The notes under the pieces: generated by a model | What the model was told of the DNA's origin: nothing | The model's input: the letters and a program-made list of their open reading frames with translations, nothing else | Database searches by the model: none | Translations under genes and position numbers: made by a program | Assembly: GCF_013408535.1 (NCBI RefSeq) | Contig: NZ_JACBZA010000001.1 | Location: forward strand, 2,502,850-2,566,849 | Direction of reading: 5' to 3' | Origin: Actinopolymorpha cephalotaxi | GTDB taxonomy: Bacteria > Actinomycetota > Actinomycetes > Propionibacteriales > Actinopolymorphaceae | Length of the DNA stretch: 64,000 nt | In this document: positions 43,474 to 58,004 of the stretch, one piece after another | Layout of the letters: each line of letters starts with the position of its first letter | Position numbering within the stretch: the stretch's first letter is position 1

Positions 43474-43695
43474 TCAGCCGGTGATTGCCCTGGTGGCCAC
43501 GATGTAGACCCCCAGGCACGCCAGCAGGATCACCGCCGTACGCAGCGCCGGCCAGCGAGCCGCGCGGTAGCGGCGGACCTGCGCCCGGGCCCGCTTGTGG
43601 TCGTCGACCGTACGGACGAAGTGCTGCCAGCGCCGTCCGGCGACGAACGCGATCACCGCCGCACCGAGGATCAGGACGGAAGCGATTTCGGCCAT
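43474..43695 (-). CDS. Small two-helix membrane protein, unknown function
   Basis: A 73-residue protein with two hydrophobic helices (about 4-18 and 53-68) joined by a basic loop containing DHKRARAQVRRYRAARW. The loop is probably cytoplasmic. I do not recognise a family. ATG 43695 lies six bases after TAGTCT (leaderless-type). It sits between the radical SAM gene and coaBC, transcribed with them. Confidence 0.7.
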   Translation of the reverse strand: MAEIASVLILGAAVIAFVAGRRWQHFVRTVDDHKRARAQVRRYRAARWPALRTAVILLACLGVYIVATRAITG

Positions 43696-43701
43696 TCCGG
43701 G

Positions 43702-43707
43702 AGACTA
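43702..43707 (-). promoter_or_regulatory. -10 box of leaderless small membrane protein
   Basis: TAGTCT, six bases before ATG 43695. Confidence 0.5.
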
Positions 43708-43813
43708 ACCAGGGTCGACCGGTCTGGCCGGGGCATGACACGCCGGACACGCGCTGGATGAGGGAACTCCCATGAACGCCGGGGCGGCCGGGCCGGCCGG
43801 TGAACGCGGGGAG

Positions 43814-45073
43814 TCAGCGACCCGGCACGGAGGGGGGTACGCCAGGCCCCAGGCGGGCTGCCACGAGGTCCCAGATCCGGTGCGCGAGCGCTTCCTTGGG
43901 GCCGCGCGGCACCGCGGTCTGGGAGCCGTCCGCGCCCAGGATGACCGCCTCGTTGTCGGGGCTCTCGAACCCCTTGCCCGCACCCACCTCGTTGACCACG
44001 AGCAGGTCGCAGCCCTTGCGTGCCAGCTTGGCCCGGCCGTGGTCGAGGACTCCCCCGGTGGCGTCGCCGGTCTCGGCGGCGAAGCCGGCCACCACCAGGC
44101 CCGGCCGCGGCCGGGCCTGGGAAAGCTCGGCCAGGATGTCGGGGTTCTGGGTCAGCTCCACCGTCGGGGCGGACCCGTCGTCGGCCTTCTTGATCTTGGC
44201 GTCGGCGTAGGCCGCCGGGCGGAAGTCCGCGGGTGCCGCGGCCATCACCACCGCGTCGGCGTCTCGCGCGGCGGCGAGGACGGCGTCCCGTAGCTCCCGC
44301 GTCGAGCCGACCCGGGTGACCTTCACCCCGGCCGGGTCGGGTAGCGAGACGTTGGCCGCCACCAGGGTGACCGAGGCGCCCCGGAGGACCGCTGTGCGGG
44401 CGAGCGCGTAGCCCTGCCGCCCGGACGAGCGGTTGCCGAGGTAGCGCACCGGGTCGAGGTACTCCCGGGTGCCGCCGGCACTCACCACGACGTGCCGGCC
44501 GGTGAGGTCGTTCACCAGCGGCTCAGCGCCGCGGGCGAGAACGCCGCGGCAGACGTCGAAGATCTGCTCCGGCTCCGGCAGCCGGCCCTTGCCGGTGTCG
44601 GTGCCGGTCAGGCGCCCCTCGGCCGGCTCCAGGACCAGCGCGCCCCGCTCGCGCAACGTGGCGACGTTGGCCCGGGTCGCGGGGTGGTCCCACATCTCGG
44701 TGTGCATCGCCGGCGCGAACACGACCGGACAGCGGGCGGTCAGCAGGGTCGAGGTGAGCAGGTCGTCTGCCTGGCCGTGCGCCGCCTTGGCCAGCAGGTC
44801 GGCGGTGGCCGGTGCGACCACGACCAGGTCGGCCTCCCGGCCGAGCCGGACGTGGGGGACCTCGTGCACGTCGTCCCAGACCGCGGTGTGGACGGGCTGG
44901 TGGGACAGCGCCGCCCAGGTCGCCTCACCGACGAAGCGCAGGGCGCTCTCGGTGGGCACGACCCGGACGTCGTAGGGAACCTCCACCAGCAGGCGCAGCA
45001 ACGAGCACGCCTTGTAGGCGGCGATGCCGCCCGCGACGCCGAGCACCACGCGAGATCTGGGGGCACCCGGCAT
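43814..45073 (-). CDS. coaBC: Bifunctional phosphopantothenoylcysteine decarboxylase/synthase
   Basis: 419 residues. The CoaC flavin-binding part has VAGGIAAYKACSLLRLL and PAMHTEMWDHPATRAN (about 120-135). The CoaB part has SAGGTREYLDPVRYLGNRSS and ADFRPAAYADAKIKK. It couples cysteine to phosphopantothenate and decarboxylates it, two steps of coenzyme A synthesis. It lies 107 bases downstream of rpoZ, the conserved actinobacterial order. Confidence 0.95.
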   Translation of the reverse strand: MPGAPRSRVVLGVAGGIAAYKACSLLRLLVEVPYDVRVVPTESALRFVGEATWAALSHQPVHTAVWDDVHEVPHVRLGREADLVVVAPATADLLAKAAHGQADDLLTSTLLTARCPVVFAPAMHTEMWDHPATRANVATLRERGALVLEPAEGRLTGTDTGKGRLPEPEQIFDVCRGVLARGAEPLVNDLTGRHVVVSAGGTREYLDPVRYLGNRSSGRQGYALARTAVLRGASVTLVAANVSLPDPAGVKVTRVGSTRELRDAVLAAARDADAVVMAAAPADFRPAAYADAKIKKADDGSAPTVELTQNPDILAELSQARPRPGLVVAGFAAETGDATGGVLDHGRAKLARKGCDLLVVNEVGAGKGFESPDNEAVILGADGSQTAVPRGPKEALAHRIWDLVAARLGPGVPPSVPGR

Positions 45074-45180
45074 CGTCAGCTCCGAACTCCGGTCGGGAGA
45101 ACGCGGTCGTCAGGGCCGCTGGGGTTGGGCTGGGGTCGTTCAGGGGGGTGAGCGACGCTCGGCGCGTCGTCGCCGGGCGG

Positions 45181-45474
45181 TCAGGACGCCGCCGGCTGGC
45201 CGCCCTCGTCGGTGGGCTCGATGTCCTCGACGGTGAGCAGGCCCTCGTTGATCTCGCGCAGCGCGATGGACAGCGGCTTCTCCTGGACGTGGGTGTCCAC
45301 GAGCGGGCCGACGTATTCCAGCAGGCCCTCGCCCAGCTGGGCGTAGTAGGCGTTGATCTGCCGCGCGCGCTTGGCGGAGAACAGGACGAGCTTGTACTTC
45401 GAGTCGCTCTTTTCGAGCAGGTCGTCGATGGGCGGGTAGGTGATGCCCTCGGCAGCAGGCTGGGTCCCAGACAA
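45181..45474 (-). CDS. rpoZ: RNA polymerase omega subunit
   Basis: A 97-residue omega subunit: [20 protein letters not shown], then [16 protein letters not shown] (the conserved RARQI helix) and [15 protein letters not shown]. The start is TTG 45474 with CGGAGGC about eight bases upstream inside the gmk end; no ATG or GTG alternative exists in this part of the frame. Two bases after the gmk stop, so translationally coupled. It stabilises beta' and assists polymerase assembly. Confidence 0.95.
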   Translation of the reverse strand: MSGTQPAAEGITYPPIDDLLEKSDSKYKLVLFSAKRARQINAYYAQLGEGLLEYVGPLVDTHVQEKPLSIALREINEGLLTVEDIEPTDEGGQPAAS

Positions 45475-45476
45475 GC

Positions 45477-46109
45477 TCAGGCCTCCGGAGAATATGGGTA
45501 GGAGCGCATCAAGGCTACCAACTCCTCCGCGGCGACGCCCACCTCGGTGTTGACGACGGTGACGTCGAACTCCTTCTCGGCGGCCAGCTCCTCGCGGGCG
45601 GTCTCCAGCCGGCGCTCCTGCTCCTCCGCCGACTCGGTGCCCCGGCCCAGCAGCCGGCGGACGAGTTCCTCCCAGCTGGGCGGTGCCAGGAACACGAACA
45701 GCGCGTCCGGCATGGTCTGGCGGACCTGCCGGGCGCCCTGCAGGTCGATCTCCAGCAGCGCCGGGCGGCCCTCGGTGAGCTTGTCCTGGACCGCTTCACG
45801 CGGGGTGCCGTAGCGGTGGGTGCCGTGCACGACCGCCCACTCCAGCAGGGCGCCGTCGGCGACCATCCGGTCGAACTCCTCATCGGAGACGAACCAGTAG
45901 TGCACCCCGTGGATCTCTCCCGGCCGCGGCCGGCGGGTGGTGGCCGAGACCGAGATCCACACCTCCGGATGCGTACGCCGGATCGCCGCGGCGAGGGTGC
46001 CCTTGCCCACGGCCGTGGGGCCGGCGAGCACGGTCAGCCGAGCCACCGGACGTCGGGTCTCCCCCGCCGCGGTCCGGTCGTACACGGTCTCAGGATTCGC
46101 CGAACTCAC
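45477..46109 (-). CDS. gmk: Guanylate kinase
   Basis: 210 residues. The P-loop [10 protein letters not shown] is at 30-39; [20 protein letters not shown] binds GMP and [20 protein letters not shown] and [10 protein letters not shown] complete the fold. It phosphorylates GMP to GDP. GTG 46109 overlaps the mihF end by 20 bases. The C-terminal tail [16 protein letters not shown] is the usual length. Confidence 0.95.
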   Translation of the reverse strand: MSSANPETVYDRTAAGETRRPVARLTVLAGPTAVGKGTLAAAIRRTHPEVWISVSATTRRPRPGEIHGVHYWFVSDEEFDRMVADGALLEWAVVHGTHRYGTPREAVQDKLTEGRPALLEIDLQGARQVRQTMPDALFVFLAPPSWEELVRRLLGRGTESAEEQERRLETAREELAAEKEFDVTVVNTEVGVAAEELVALMRSYPYSPEA

Positions 46110-46410
46110 GCTTCAGCGCAGCCACTTGGTTGTCTCCGAGCCCCCGCACGCGGCGGCTCTCGGAGATTCCGATGCGTTCCATGATCTGCTGGGCGCGGAC
46201 CTTGCCCACGCCCGGCATGGAACAGAGCAGGTCGAACACCCGCATCTTGCCGATCACTTCGTTGGAGTCACGCCCGAGCTTGACGACCTCGCCGAGCGAG
46301 GCGCCGGAGTTCTTGAGTCGGTTCTTCACCTCAGCACGCTCACGCCGGGCCTGTGCGGCCTTCTCCAGCGCGGCCTGCCGGGCTTCGGGGGTCAGGTGAG
46401 GTAGCGGCAC
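46090..46410 (-). CDS. mihF: Actinobacterial integration host factor (mIHF)
   Basis: A 106-residue mIHF with the lead helix [20 protein letters not shown], a basic segment [20 protein letters not shown], and the helix-two-turn-helix [20 protein letters not shown]; the end is [11 protein letters not shown]. It bends DNA as a nucleoid-associated protein; it is unrelated to enterobacterial IHF. GTG 46410 follows GAGGTGACC. The 169 bases upstream probably hold its own promoter. Confidence 0.95.
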   Translation of the reverse strand: MPLPHLTPEARQAALEKAAQARRERAEVKNRLKNSGASLGEVVKLGRDSNEVIGKMRVFDLLCSMPGVGKVRAQQIMERIGISESRRVRGLGDNQVAALKREFGES

Positions 46411-46579
46411 GGACAGGTCACCTCGAGGCTGTACGACGGGTCTTGGGTGCAGCGATTCTTGCTCGGTGGGCCACGTGCCCGGCGGCCGGGGTCCCGAAAA
46501 CCGCCCGTGCATCGCGAACACCCACGATGAACGCGAACCTACCCAGCGGGGACGAGTGCGGCAAACCGGGGTCACCCAC

Positions 46580-47437
46580 TCACCGCAGCGGGGCGGGCCG
46601 GGTGCCGCCGAACGCGACGAACGGGGAGTTGGCGAACCCGGGTTTGGCGTAGCGCAGCGCGGCGCCGTCGGGCGTGACCACCGCTCCCCCGGCCGCCAGC
46701 AGGACCGCGTGGCCGGCGGCGGTGTCCCACTCCATCGTCCGGCCGAACCGCGGGTAGACGTCGGCGGCGCCCTCGGCGATCCGGCAGAACTTCAGCGAGC
46801 TGCCGGCCTGGACATGCGAGTCCACCTCCACACCCGCGAGCCACCGCTGCGTCTCCGGATCGAGGTGGCTGCGGCTGACCAGGGCCCGCGCGCCGGTGGC
46901 CGGGGTCGGTACGACCGCCAGCGGTGCGCTGCGGCCGCCCTCGAGCCGCTCGGCCCGTCCCGGACCGCCGACGTAGGTCACGCCGATCGCGGGCAGGTGG
47001 ACCACGCCGAGCACGGGCGTGCCGGCCTCGACCAGCGCGATGTTGACGGTGAACTCGCCGTTGCGGGACAGGAACTCCTTCGTCCCGTCGAGCGGGTCGA
47101 CCAGCCAGAACGGCGTACCGTCCACGTCCGGTGCGTCGCCGGCGGCTACGGCCTCCTCGGCCACCACCGGGAGGTCGGGCGACAGCTCGGCCAGCCCGGC
47201 CACGATCACCGCCTCCGCGCGCAGGTCGGCCTCGGTCACCGGGGTGCGGTCGGCCTTCTCCCGGGCGCCGGGGTCGTCGGCCGCGTAGACCGCGAGGATC
47301 TCCTCACCGGCACGCTCGGCGAGCGCCCGGATCCGGTCGACGAGCGTGGCGGCGATGGTCGGGCCGGTGGAGTTCGTGGTGCCGGTCGAGTCTTCGGTGT
47401 GGGCCGGGTCGGTCGTGTCAGCGGCGTCGGCAGGCAT
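46580..47437 (-). CDS. cysQ: 3'(2'),5'-bisphosphate nucleotidase / inositol monophosphatase family (CysQ-like)
   Basis: A 285-residue protein. LPVVAEEAVAAGD, the metal loop FWLVDPLDGTKEFLSRNGEF, and the C-terminal MEWDTAAGHAVLLAAGG are the IMPase signatures; KEF after DPLDGT and the length favour CysQ (PAP phosphatase) over inositol monophosphatase. The first 27 residues are Asp/Thr-rich and probably disordered. ATG 47437. It sits between pyrF and mihF, a place where most relatives have no gene. Confidence 0.9.
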   Translation of the reverse strand: MPADAADTTDPAHTEDSTGTTNSTGPTIAATLVDRIRALAERAGEEILAVYAADDPGAREKADRTPVTEADLRAEAVIVAGLAELSPDLPVVAEEAVAAGDAPDVDGTPFWLVDPLDGTKEFLSRNGEFTVNIALVEAGTPVLGVVHLPAIGVTYVGGPGRAERLEGGRSAPLAVVPTPATGARALVSRSHLDPETQRWLAGVEVDSHVQAGSSLKFCRIAEGAADVYPRFGRTMEWDTAAGHAVLLAAGGAVVTPDGAALRYAKPGFANSPFVAFGGTRPAPLR

Positions 47438-47479
47438 GCCGCCTATCGTGGCAGACCGACCGGGTGCGAGGCCCGGTGC

Positions 47480-48322
47480 TCAGCCCGGCGCGTCCAGCGC
47501 GGCGCGCAGCGAGTCGTTCGTACGATCGGCGGCCTCGGCCAGCGCCCGCGGCGACGGCCCGGTCCGCAGCAGTTCGCGTGAGGTGGCCGGAACGACGTTG
47601 CGCGCCGCGGCGCCGAAGACGCGCCGCACGTCGGCCGGCGTCGCGCCCTGGGCGCCGAGCCCGGGTGCCAGCAGCGGGCCGTTCACGGCGGTGAAGTCCT
47701 CGCCGCTGTCGCCGACCGTCGCGCCGACCACCGCGCCGTAGGACCCCAGCGGCTCGGCTCCGGCGTTGGCGGCGGCGAGCCGGTCGAGGATGCCGCCCGC
47801 GACCGTACGGCCGTCCTCATCGCGGGCTCGTTGCACCTGGGCACCTTCGGGGTTCGACGTCAGCGCGAGCACGAACACGCCGCTGCCGTTCTTGGCGGCG
47901 GTGTCCAGCAGCGGGCGCAGCGACTCGAAGCCGAGGAACGGGCTCGCGGTGAGCGCGTCGGCGAACAGCGGGGACGCGGGGTCGAGGTAGGCGTCGGCGT
48001 ACGCCTGGACGGTGGATCCGATGTCGCCGCGCTTGGCGTCCAGCAGCACCAGCGCGCCGGCGGCCCGGCTGGTGGCGACCACGCGTTCGAGCACTGCGAC
48101 GCCGCGGCTGCCGAACCGCTCGAAGAACGCCGACTGCGGCTTCACCACCGCGACCCGGGGCGCGAGCGCCTCGGCGGCGGTGAGGGCGAAGCGTTCCAGC
48201 CCGTCCGGGTCGTCGGGCAGGTCCCAGGACCGCAGCAGGGCGGCGTGCGGGTCGATGCCCGCGCACAGAGGCCCGCGCTCGTCCAGGGCGGCCCGCAGCC
48301 GGGCGCCGAACGTCTCGGTCAT
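47480..48322 (-). CDS. pyrF: Orotidine 5'-phosphate decarboxylase, type 2
   Basis: A 280-residue type 2 OMP decarboxylase. CAGIDPHAALLRSWDL, the catalytic VLLDAKRGDIGSTVQAYADA near residues 90-110, and APGLGAQGATPADV near the end, where type 1 has PGIR. It converts OMP to UMP. ATG 48322 lies one base from the carB stop, so it is tightly coupled. It is the last pyrimidine gene of the operon; no pyrD is between it and carB. Confidence 0.95.
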   Translation of the reverse strand: MTETFGARLRAALDERGPLCAGIDPHAALLRSWDLPDDPDGLERFALTAAEALAPRVAVVKPQSAFFERFGSRGVAVLERVVATSRAAGALVLLDAKRGDIGSTVQAYADAYLDPASPLFADALTASPFLGFESLRPLLDTAAKNGSGVFVLALTSNPEGAQVQRARDEDGRTVAGGILDRLAAANAGAEPLGSYGAVVGATVGDSGEDFTAVNGPLLAPGLGAQGATPADVRRVFGAAARNVVPATSRELLRTGPSPRALAEAADRTNDSLRAALDAPG

Positions 48323-48323
48323 G

Positions 48324-51658
<3,335 letters not shown>

Positions 51659-51659
<1 letters not shown>

Positions 51660-52897
51660 CAGGCGGCTCCTTCCGGGAGGGTGGTCGTCCCCGTGGAGTC
51701 GGCCATCAGGCCGACGAACCGGTCGAAGAGGTACGCCGCGTCGTGCGGGCCGGCGGCGGCCTCGGGGTGGTACTGCACGGAGAACGCCCGCGTCCGGCCG
51801 TCCCGGTCCGAGAGCGAGAGGCCCTCCACCACGTCGTCGTTCAGGCACACGTGGGTGACCCGGGCAGGCCCGAAGTCCGTCTCGATCTCGGCGTGGGCGT
51901 GCCGCCGCGACCGGCCGGCCGGCGAGGCGTCCCCCGCGTCGTCAGCACTGTCGGGGCTGTCGGCCGCGCCGGTGGGCCAGGCCACCGCGAAGCCGTGGTT
52001 GTGCGCGGTCACCTCGACCTTGCCGGTGGTGAGGTCCTGCACCGGCTGGTTGATCCCCCGGTGGCCGTAGCGCAGCTTGTAGGTGCCCAGGCCGAGCGCC
52101 CTGCCGAACACCTGGTTGCCGAAGCAGATGCCGAAGAACGGGATGCCGCGGTCGAGGACGCCGCGCAGCACCTTGACCGGGTGGTCGGCGGTCTCGGGGT
52201 CGCCCGGGCCGTTGGACATGAACACGCCGTCGGGCTCGAGCGCGAGCAGCTGGTCCAGCGTCGTGGTGGCGGGCAGCACGTGCACCTCGACACCGCGTTC
52301 GGCCAGCCGGTGCGGGGTCATCGACTTGATGCCGAGGTCGACCGCGGCGACGGTGTACTTCCGGGTGCCGACGGCGGGTACGACGTACGGCTCGGTGGTG
52401 GTGACCTCCGCGGCCAGCTCGGCGCCCTTCATCACGGGGCTGGCGAGGACGCGTTCCAGCAGCGCGTCCGGGTCGGTCTCGGTGCTGGAGATGCCGACCC
52501 GCATCGCGCCGCGTTCGCGCAGGTGCCGGGTGAGGGCGCGGGTGTCCACGCCGCTGATGCCGACCACGCCGTCGGCGCGCAGGGCGTCGTCCAGGCTGCG
52601 GCGCGAGCGCCAGTTCGACGGCAGCCGGGCCGGGTCGCGCACGACGTACCCGGCGACCCAGATGCGGCGGGACTCGGGGTCCTCGTCGTTCATCCCGGTG
52701 TTGCCGATGTGCGGGGCCGTCTGGACGACCACCTGGCGGTGGTACGACGGATCGGTCAGGGTCTCCTGGTAGCCGGTCATCCCCGTGGAGAAGACCGCCT
52801 CGCCGAAGGTCTCACCCTCGGCGCCGTAGGACCGGCCGCGGAACACGCGGCCGTCCTCGAGGACCAGCAGGGCACTGGGCTGGGTGTTCCTCGACAA
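51659..52897 (-). CDS. carA: Carbamoyl-phosphate synthase small chain
   Basis: 412 residues from TTG 52897. [20 protein letters not shown] and [17 protein letters not shown] open it; the glutaminase has [16 protein letters not shown] (nucleophile Cys) and the His/Glu in [13 protein letters not shown]. An acidic/Ser-rich insert ([20 protein letters not shown]) lies within the glutaminase domain after [16 protein letters not shown] supports the TTG; ATG 52918 (419 residues) has no ribosome site but cannot be excluded. It supplies ammonia to CarB. Confidence 0.93.
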
Positions 52898-52967
52898 CCG
52901 TCCTCCACTCACGCGCATGGCTTCGTGCTGATCAGATGTGCGTCCGGGCGGCCTCGCCGGGCGGCGC

Positions 52968-54253
52968 TCACTGCGGCTTCCCGTCGAGGACCGTCGCCCG
53001 GCCCCGCAGGAACGTCGCGACGACCCGGCCCGGAAGGGTCCGGCCGGCGAAGGGGGTGTTGCGCGAGCGGCCGGCGGACTCGGCCGGGTCGACCTCCCAG
53101 GCAGCGGCCGGGTCGTAGAGCGTGAGGTTGGCGGGCGCGCCCACCTCGACGTCGTGGCCGTGGCCCGCGAGCCGGGCGATCCGGGCCGGCCGGGCCGACA
53201 TCCGGTCGGCCACCCCGGCCCAGTCGAGCAGGCCGGTGTCGACCATGGCCTGCTGGACGACGGCGAGGGCGGTTTCCAGGCCGGTCATCCCCATCGCCGC
53301 GGCGAGCCACTCGCATTCCTTGTCCTCGACCGGGTGCGGCGCGTGGTCGGTGGCCACCGCGTCGATGGTGCCGTCGGCCAGCGCGGCCCGCAGCGCCTCG
53401 ACGTCCTCACCGGTGCGCAGGGGCGGGTTGACCTTGTAGATCGGGTCGTAGCTCGCCACCAGGTCCTCGGTGAGCAGCAGGTGGTGGGGCGTCACCTCCG
53501 CGGTGACGGGGTATCCCTTGCTCTTCGCCCAGCGCAGGATCTCCACCGAGCCGGCGGTCGAGACGTGGCAGATGTGTACGCGGGACCCGACGTGCGCGGC
53601 CAGCAGCACGTCGCGGGCGATGATCGCCTCCTCCGCGACCGCGGGCCAGCCGCGCAGCCCGAGTACGCCGGACAGCGCACCCTCGTTCATCTGCGCGCCC
53701 TCGGTGAGGCGGGGCTCCTGCGCGTGCTGGGCGATCACGCCGTCGAACGCCTTGACGTACTCCAGCGCGCGCCGCATCAGCACCGCGTCGGACACGCAGT
53801 CGCCGTCGTCGCTGAACATGCGCACGCCCGCGGCGGAGTCGGCCATCGCGCCGAGCTCGGCGAGCTGGGTGCCGCCGCGTCCCACGGTGACCGCGCCGAT
53901 GGGCTGGACGTCGCACCGGGCGTACTGCTGCCCGAGCCGGTAGACCTGCTCGACGACGCCCGCGGTGTCGGCGGCCGGAAGGGTGTTGGGCATCGCGCAG
54001 ACCGCGGTGTAGCCGCCGACCGCCGCCGCGACGGTGCCGGTCTCCACGGTCTCGGCGTCCTCGCGGCCGGGCTCGCGCAGGTGGGTGTGCAGGTCGACCA
54101 GGCCGGGCAGCAGCACCACGCCGGCAGCGTCGACCACGGTCGCTCCCCGGGCCGACGGGCGGTTGCCGATCTGGGCGACCTGCCCGTCGCGGACCAGGAC
54201 GTCGGTGGGCTTCGCGCCGAACGGGCTCGCCCCGCGCAGGACGTAGGTCTCAC

Positions 54254-54257
<4 letters not shown>
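52968..54257 (-). CDS. pyrC: Dihydroorotase
   Basis: A 429-residue class I dihydroorotase: [17 protein letters not shown] (metal His-x-His and Arg), [33 protein letters not shown] and the catalytic Asp in [15 protein letters not shown]. It cyclises carbamoyl aspartate. ATG 54257 follows AGGGAGACGCC and overlaps the pyrB stop (ATGA). Confidence 0.96.
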
Positions 54258-56140
<1,883 letters not shown>

Positions 56141-56196
56141 TATTTTGGGCGCGGCACCATCGTGTCCGTCGATGATCTAAGGATGGTTGAGCACGG

Positions 56197-56700
56197 ATGC
56201 CGAGTGACTACGCACGGTCCCTGGGCGCGAAACTTCGCGCGATCAGGCAGCAGCAGGGACTTTCTCTCCACGGGGTAGAGCAGAAGTCGAAGGGCCGCTG
56301 GAAAGCGGTGGTCGTTGGCTCATACGAACGCGGGGACCGGGCCGTCACCGTCCAGAAGCTCTCCGAGCTCGCCGAGTTCTACGGCGTGCCGATCACCGAG
56401 CTACTCCCCGGTGTCGGCCCGATCGGCGCGGCCGCCGAGCCGCCGCCGAAGCTGGTGCTCGACCTGGAGCGCCTCGGTGAGCTGGAGGGCGTCGAGGTCG
56501 CACCCCTGGCGCGGTACGCCGCGACCATCCAGGCCCAGCGCGGCGACTACAACGGCAAGGTCCTGTCCATCCGCAAGGAGGACATGCGGACCCTCGCGGT
56601 GATCTACGACGAGCGCCCCAGCGTGCTCGCCGACCGGCTGGTCGCCTGGGGCGTGCTGAACGCCGAGGCGGCCGAGGCGGTCAACGACGACGAGGCCTGA
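56197..56700 (+). CDS. bldD: Developmental regulator BldD
   Basis: A 167-residue BldD. The N-terminal HTH_XRE domain (about 5-72, LSLHGVEQKSKGRWKAVVVG) is followed by the C-terminal c-di-GMP domain with RGD at 115-117, eight residues, then RKED at 126-129, the RXD-X8-RXXD signature. c-di-GMP makes it dimerise and repress sporulation and development genes. ATG 56197; its leader contains a probable BldD box. Its presence supports a developing actinomycete. Confidence 0.96.
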   Translation: MPSDYARSLGAKLRAIRQQQGLSLHGVEQKSKGRWKAVVVGSYERGDRAVTVQKLSELAEFYGVPITELLPGVGPIGAAAEPPPKLVLDLERLGELEGVEVAPLARYAATIQAQRGDYNGKVLSIRKEDMRTLAVIYDERPSVLADRLVAWGVLNAEAAEAVNDDEA

Positions 56701-56828
56701 GCACCGTCGAACACACCGCCCGGGTGCTCGACAGTGTTTGCCGGGGTTCCGCCGCGGAACGCCACGGTTCGCCGTGATCCACGGTAGGTCGCGGTAGTCG
56801 GCGGCGAAACGCCGCGGCTCGTCCGGTT

Positions 56829-56867
56829 CGGCCCGGTAGCGGAGCTTTCTGCTCCGCTACCGGGCCG
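56829..56867. terminator. Bidirectional terminator between bldD and the opuC operon
   Basis: A perfect 17-bp stem, CGGCCCGGTAGCGGAGC with its complement, and a 5-base TTTCT loop, in a convergent intergenic region. Upstream (56735-56825) are several shorter palindromic stretches but no gene. Confidence 0.9.
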
Positions 56868-56948
56868 ACGGCGTCCAGGGCGTGCTTCGATCTCGACGAG
56901 CCGGATCGGGTGCGTACCCGATCCGGCCCGATGCGATCACGATCCCTG

Positions 56949-57989
56949 CTAGCGAACGAATCCCTTGGAGCGCATCCAGTCGCGGGCGACGAGTCCGGGG
57001 TCCTCCCCGTCGACGTCGACCTTCGCGTTCAGCTCGAGCATCGTGGCCGTGGTGAGCTTCGCGGTCAGCGGCTCCATCACCGCACGCAGCCGCGGGTACT
57101 TGCGGGCGACGTCCTCGCGCAGGTTGAAAGCCACGTTGTAGTTGGGGAAGAAGTGCTTGTCGTCGGCGAGCACCTTCAGGTCCAGCGCCTTGATCCGGCC
57201 GTCGGTGGTGAACACCTCGCCGAAGTTGCAGCGCCCCTTGTCGGTGGCGTCGTAGACGACGCCGGTGCTCATCGTGCGGATGTTGCCGCGCGGCACCTTG
57301 GAGCCGAGCGGGACGCCGTACGTCTTGAGCATCGGCTCGAAACCGTCGTCCCTGCTGGCGAACTCCGACTCCACGCAGAACGTCAGGTCCTTCTGCGGCA
57401 GCTTCTTCAGGTCCGAGAGCTTCGACACCCCGAGCTTCTTCGCTTCCTCGGAACGGATCGCGAACGCGTAGGTGTTGTTCATGGGCGCCGGTGCGAACCA
57501 CTCCAGGTGGTGCTTGGCAAGGTCCTCCTGCCGTACGGCCTTCCACTGCGCCTCTCGGCCGATGATCGGTTTGGTCTTGCCCAGGTAGCTGATCCAGGCC
57601 GTCCCGGTGTACTCCCAGTTGGCGTCGACGTCACCGCGCAGCAGCGCCTGGCGTACGGCGACGCTGCCGGTGATGTTGGTCTGGTCCACGACGTCGGCCC
57701 CCGCGGTCCGCAGGGCGATCACCGCCATCTTGCCCAGGATCAGCTGTTCGGTGAAGTCCTTCGACCCCACCACGATGCGGGCGTCCTTGAGCGAGGGTTC
57801 GGGTTTGATCGAACCGGGGTCGGCCTGGGGTGCGAACTGCGAGGCGCCCTTGAGTCCGCACCCGCTGGCCAGCAACAGGCCGGCCGCGACGACCAGCGCG
57901 ACCGCTCGCACCGGTGCGCGGCGCCCGAGCCGGGGCCGGCTGCGCCCGGTGCGACCCGGATGGGTTCGACGAGGATGTTTCTGCGACAT
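56949..57989 (-). CDS. Glycine betaine/choline-type ABC transporter substrate-binding lipoprotein
   Basis: 346 residues with an N-terminal basic region, a hydrophobic h-region (about 29-41) and lipobox ASGC with the lipid Cys at 44. GSKDFTEQLILGKMAVIAL opens the OpuC/OsmF-type (QAT) binding domain; GDVDANWEYTGTAWISYL and EVFTTDGRIKALDLKVLADD are also conserved. It captures quaternary amines such as glycine betaine, choline or carnitine outside the membrane. ATG 57989 follows GGGAGGCCGGTCAG. Confidence 0.93.
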   Translation of the reverse strand: MSQKHPRRTHPGRTGRSRPRLGRRAPVRAVALVVAAGLLLASGCGLKGASQFAPQADPGSIKPEPSLKDARIVVGSKDFTEQLILGKMAVIALRTAGADVVDQTNITGSVAVRQALLRGDVDANWEYTGTAWISYLGKTKPIIGREAQWKAVRQEDLAKHHLEWFAPAPMNNTYAFAIRSEEAKKLGVSKLSDLKKLPQKDLTFCVESEFASRDDGFEPMLKTYGVPLGSKVPRGNIRTMSTGVVYDATDKGRCNFGEVFTTDGRIKALDLKVLADDKHFFPNYNVAFNLREDVARKYPRLRAVMEPLTAKLTTATMLELNAKVDVDGEDPGLVARDWMRSKGFVR

Positions 57990-58004
57990 CTGACCGGCCT
58001 CCCT

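Noticed and set aside
56857-57546. A minus-strand frame inside and upstream of the binding-protein gene
   Set aside because: Shadow frame of the substrate-binding protein; arginine-rich and without start context.
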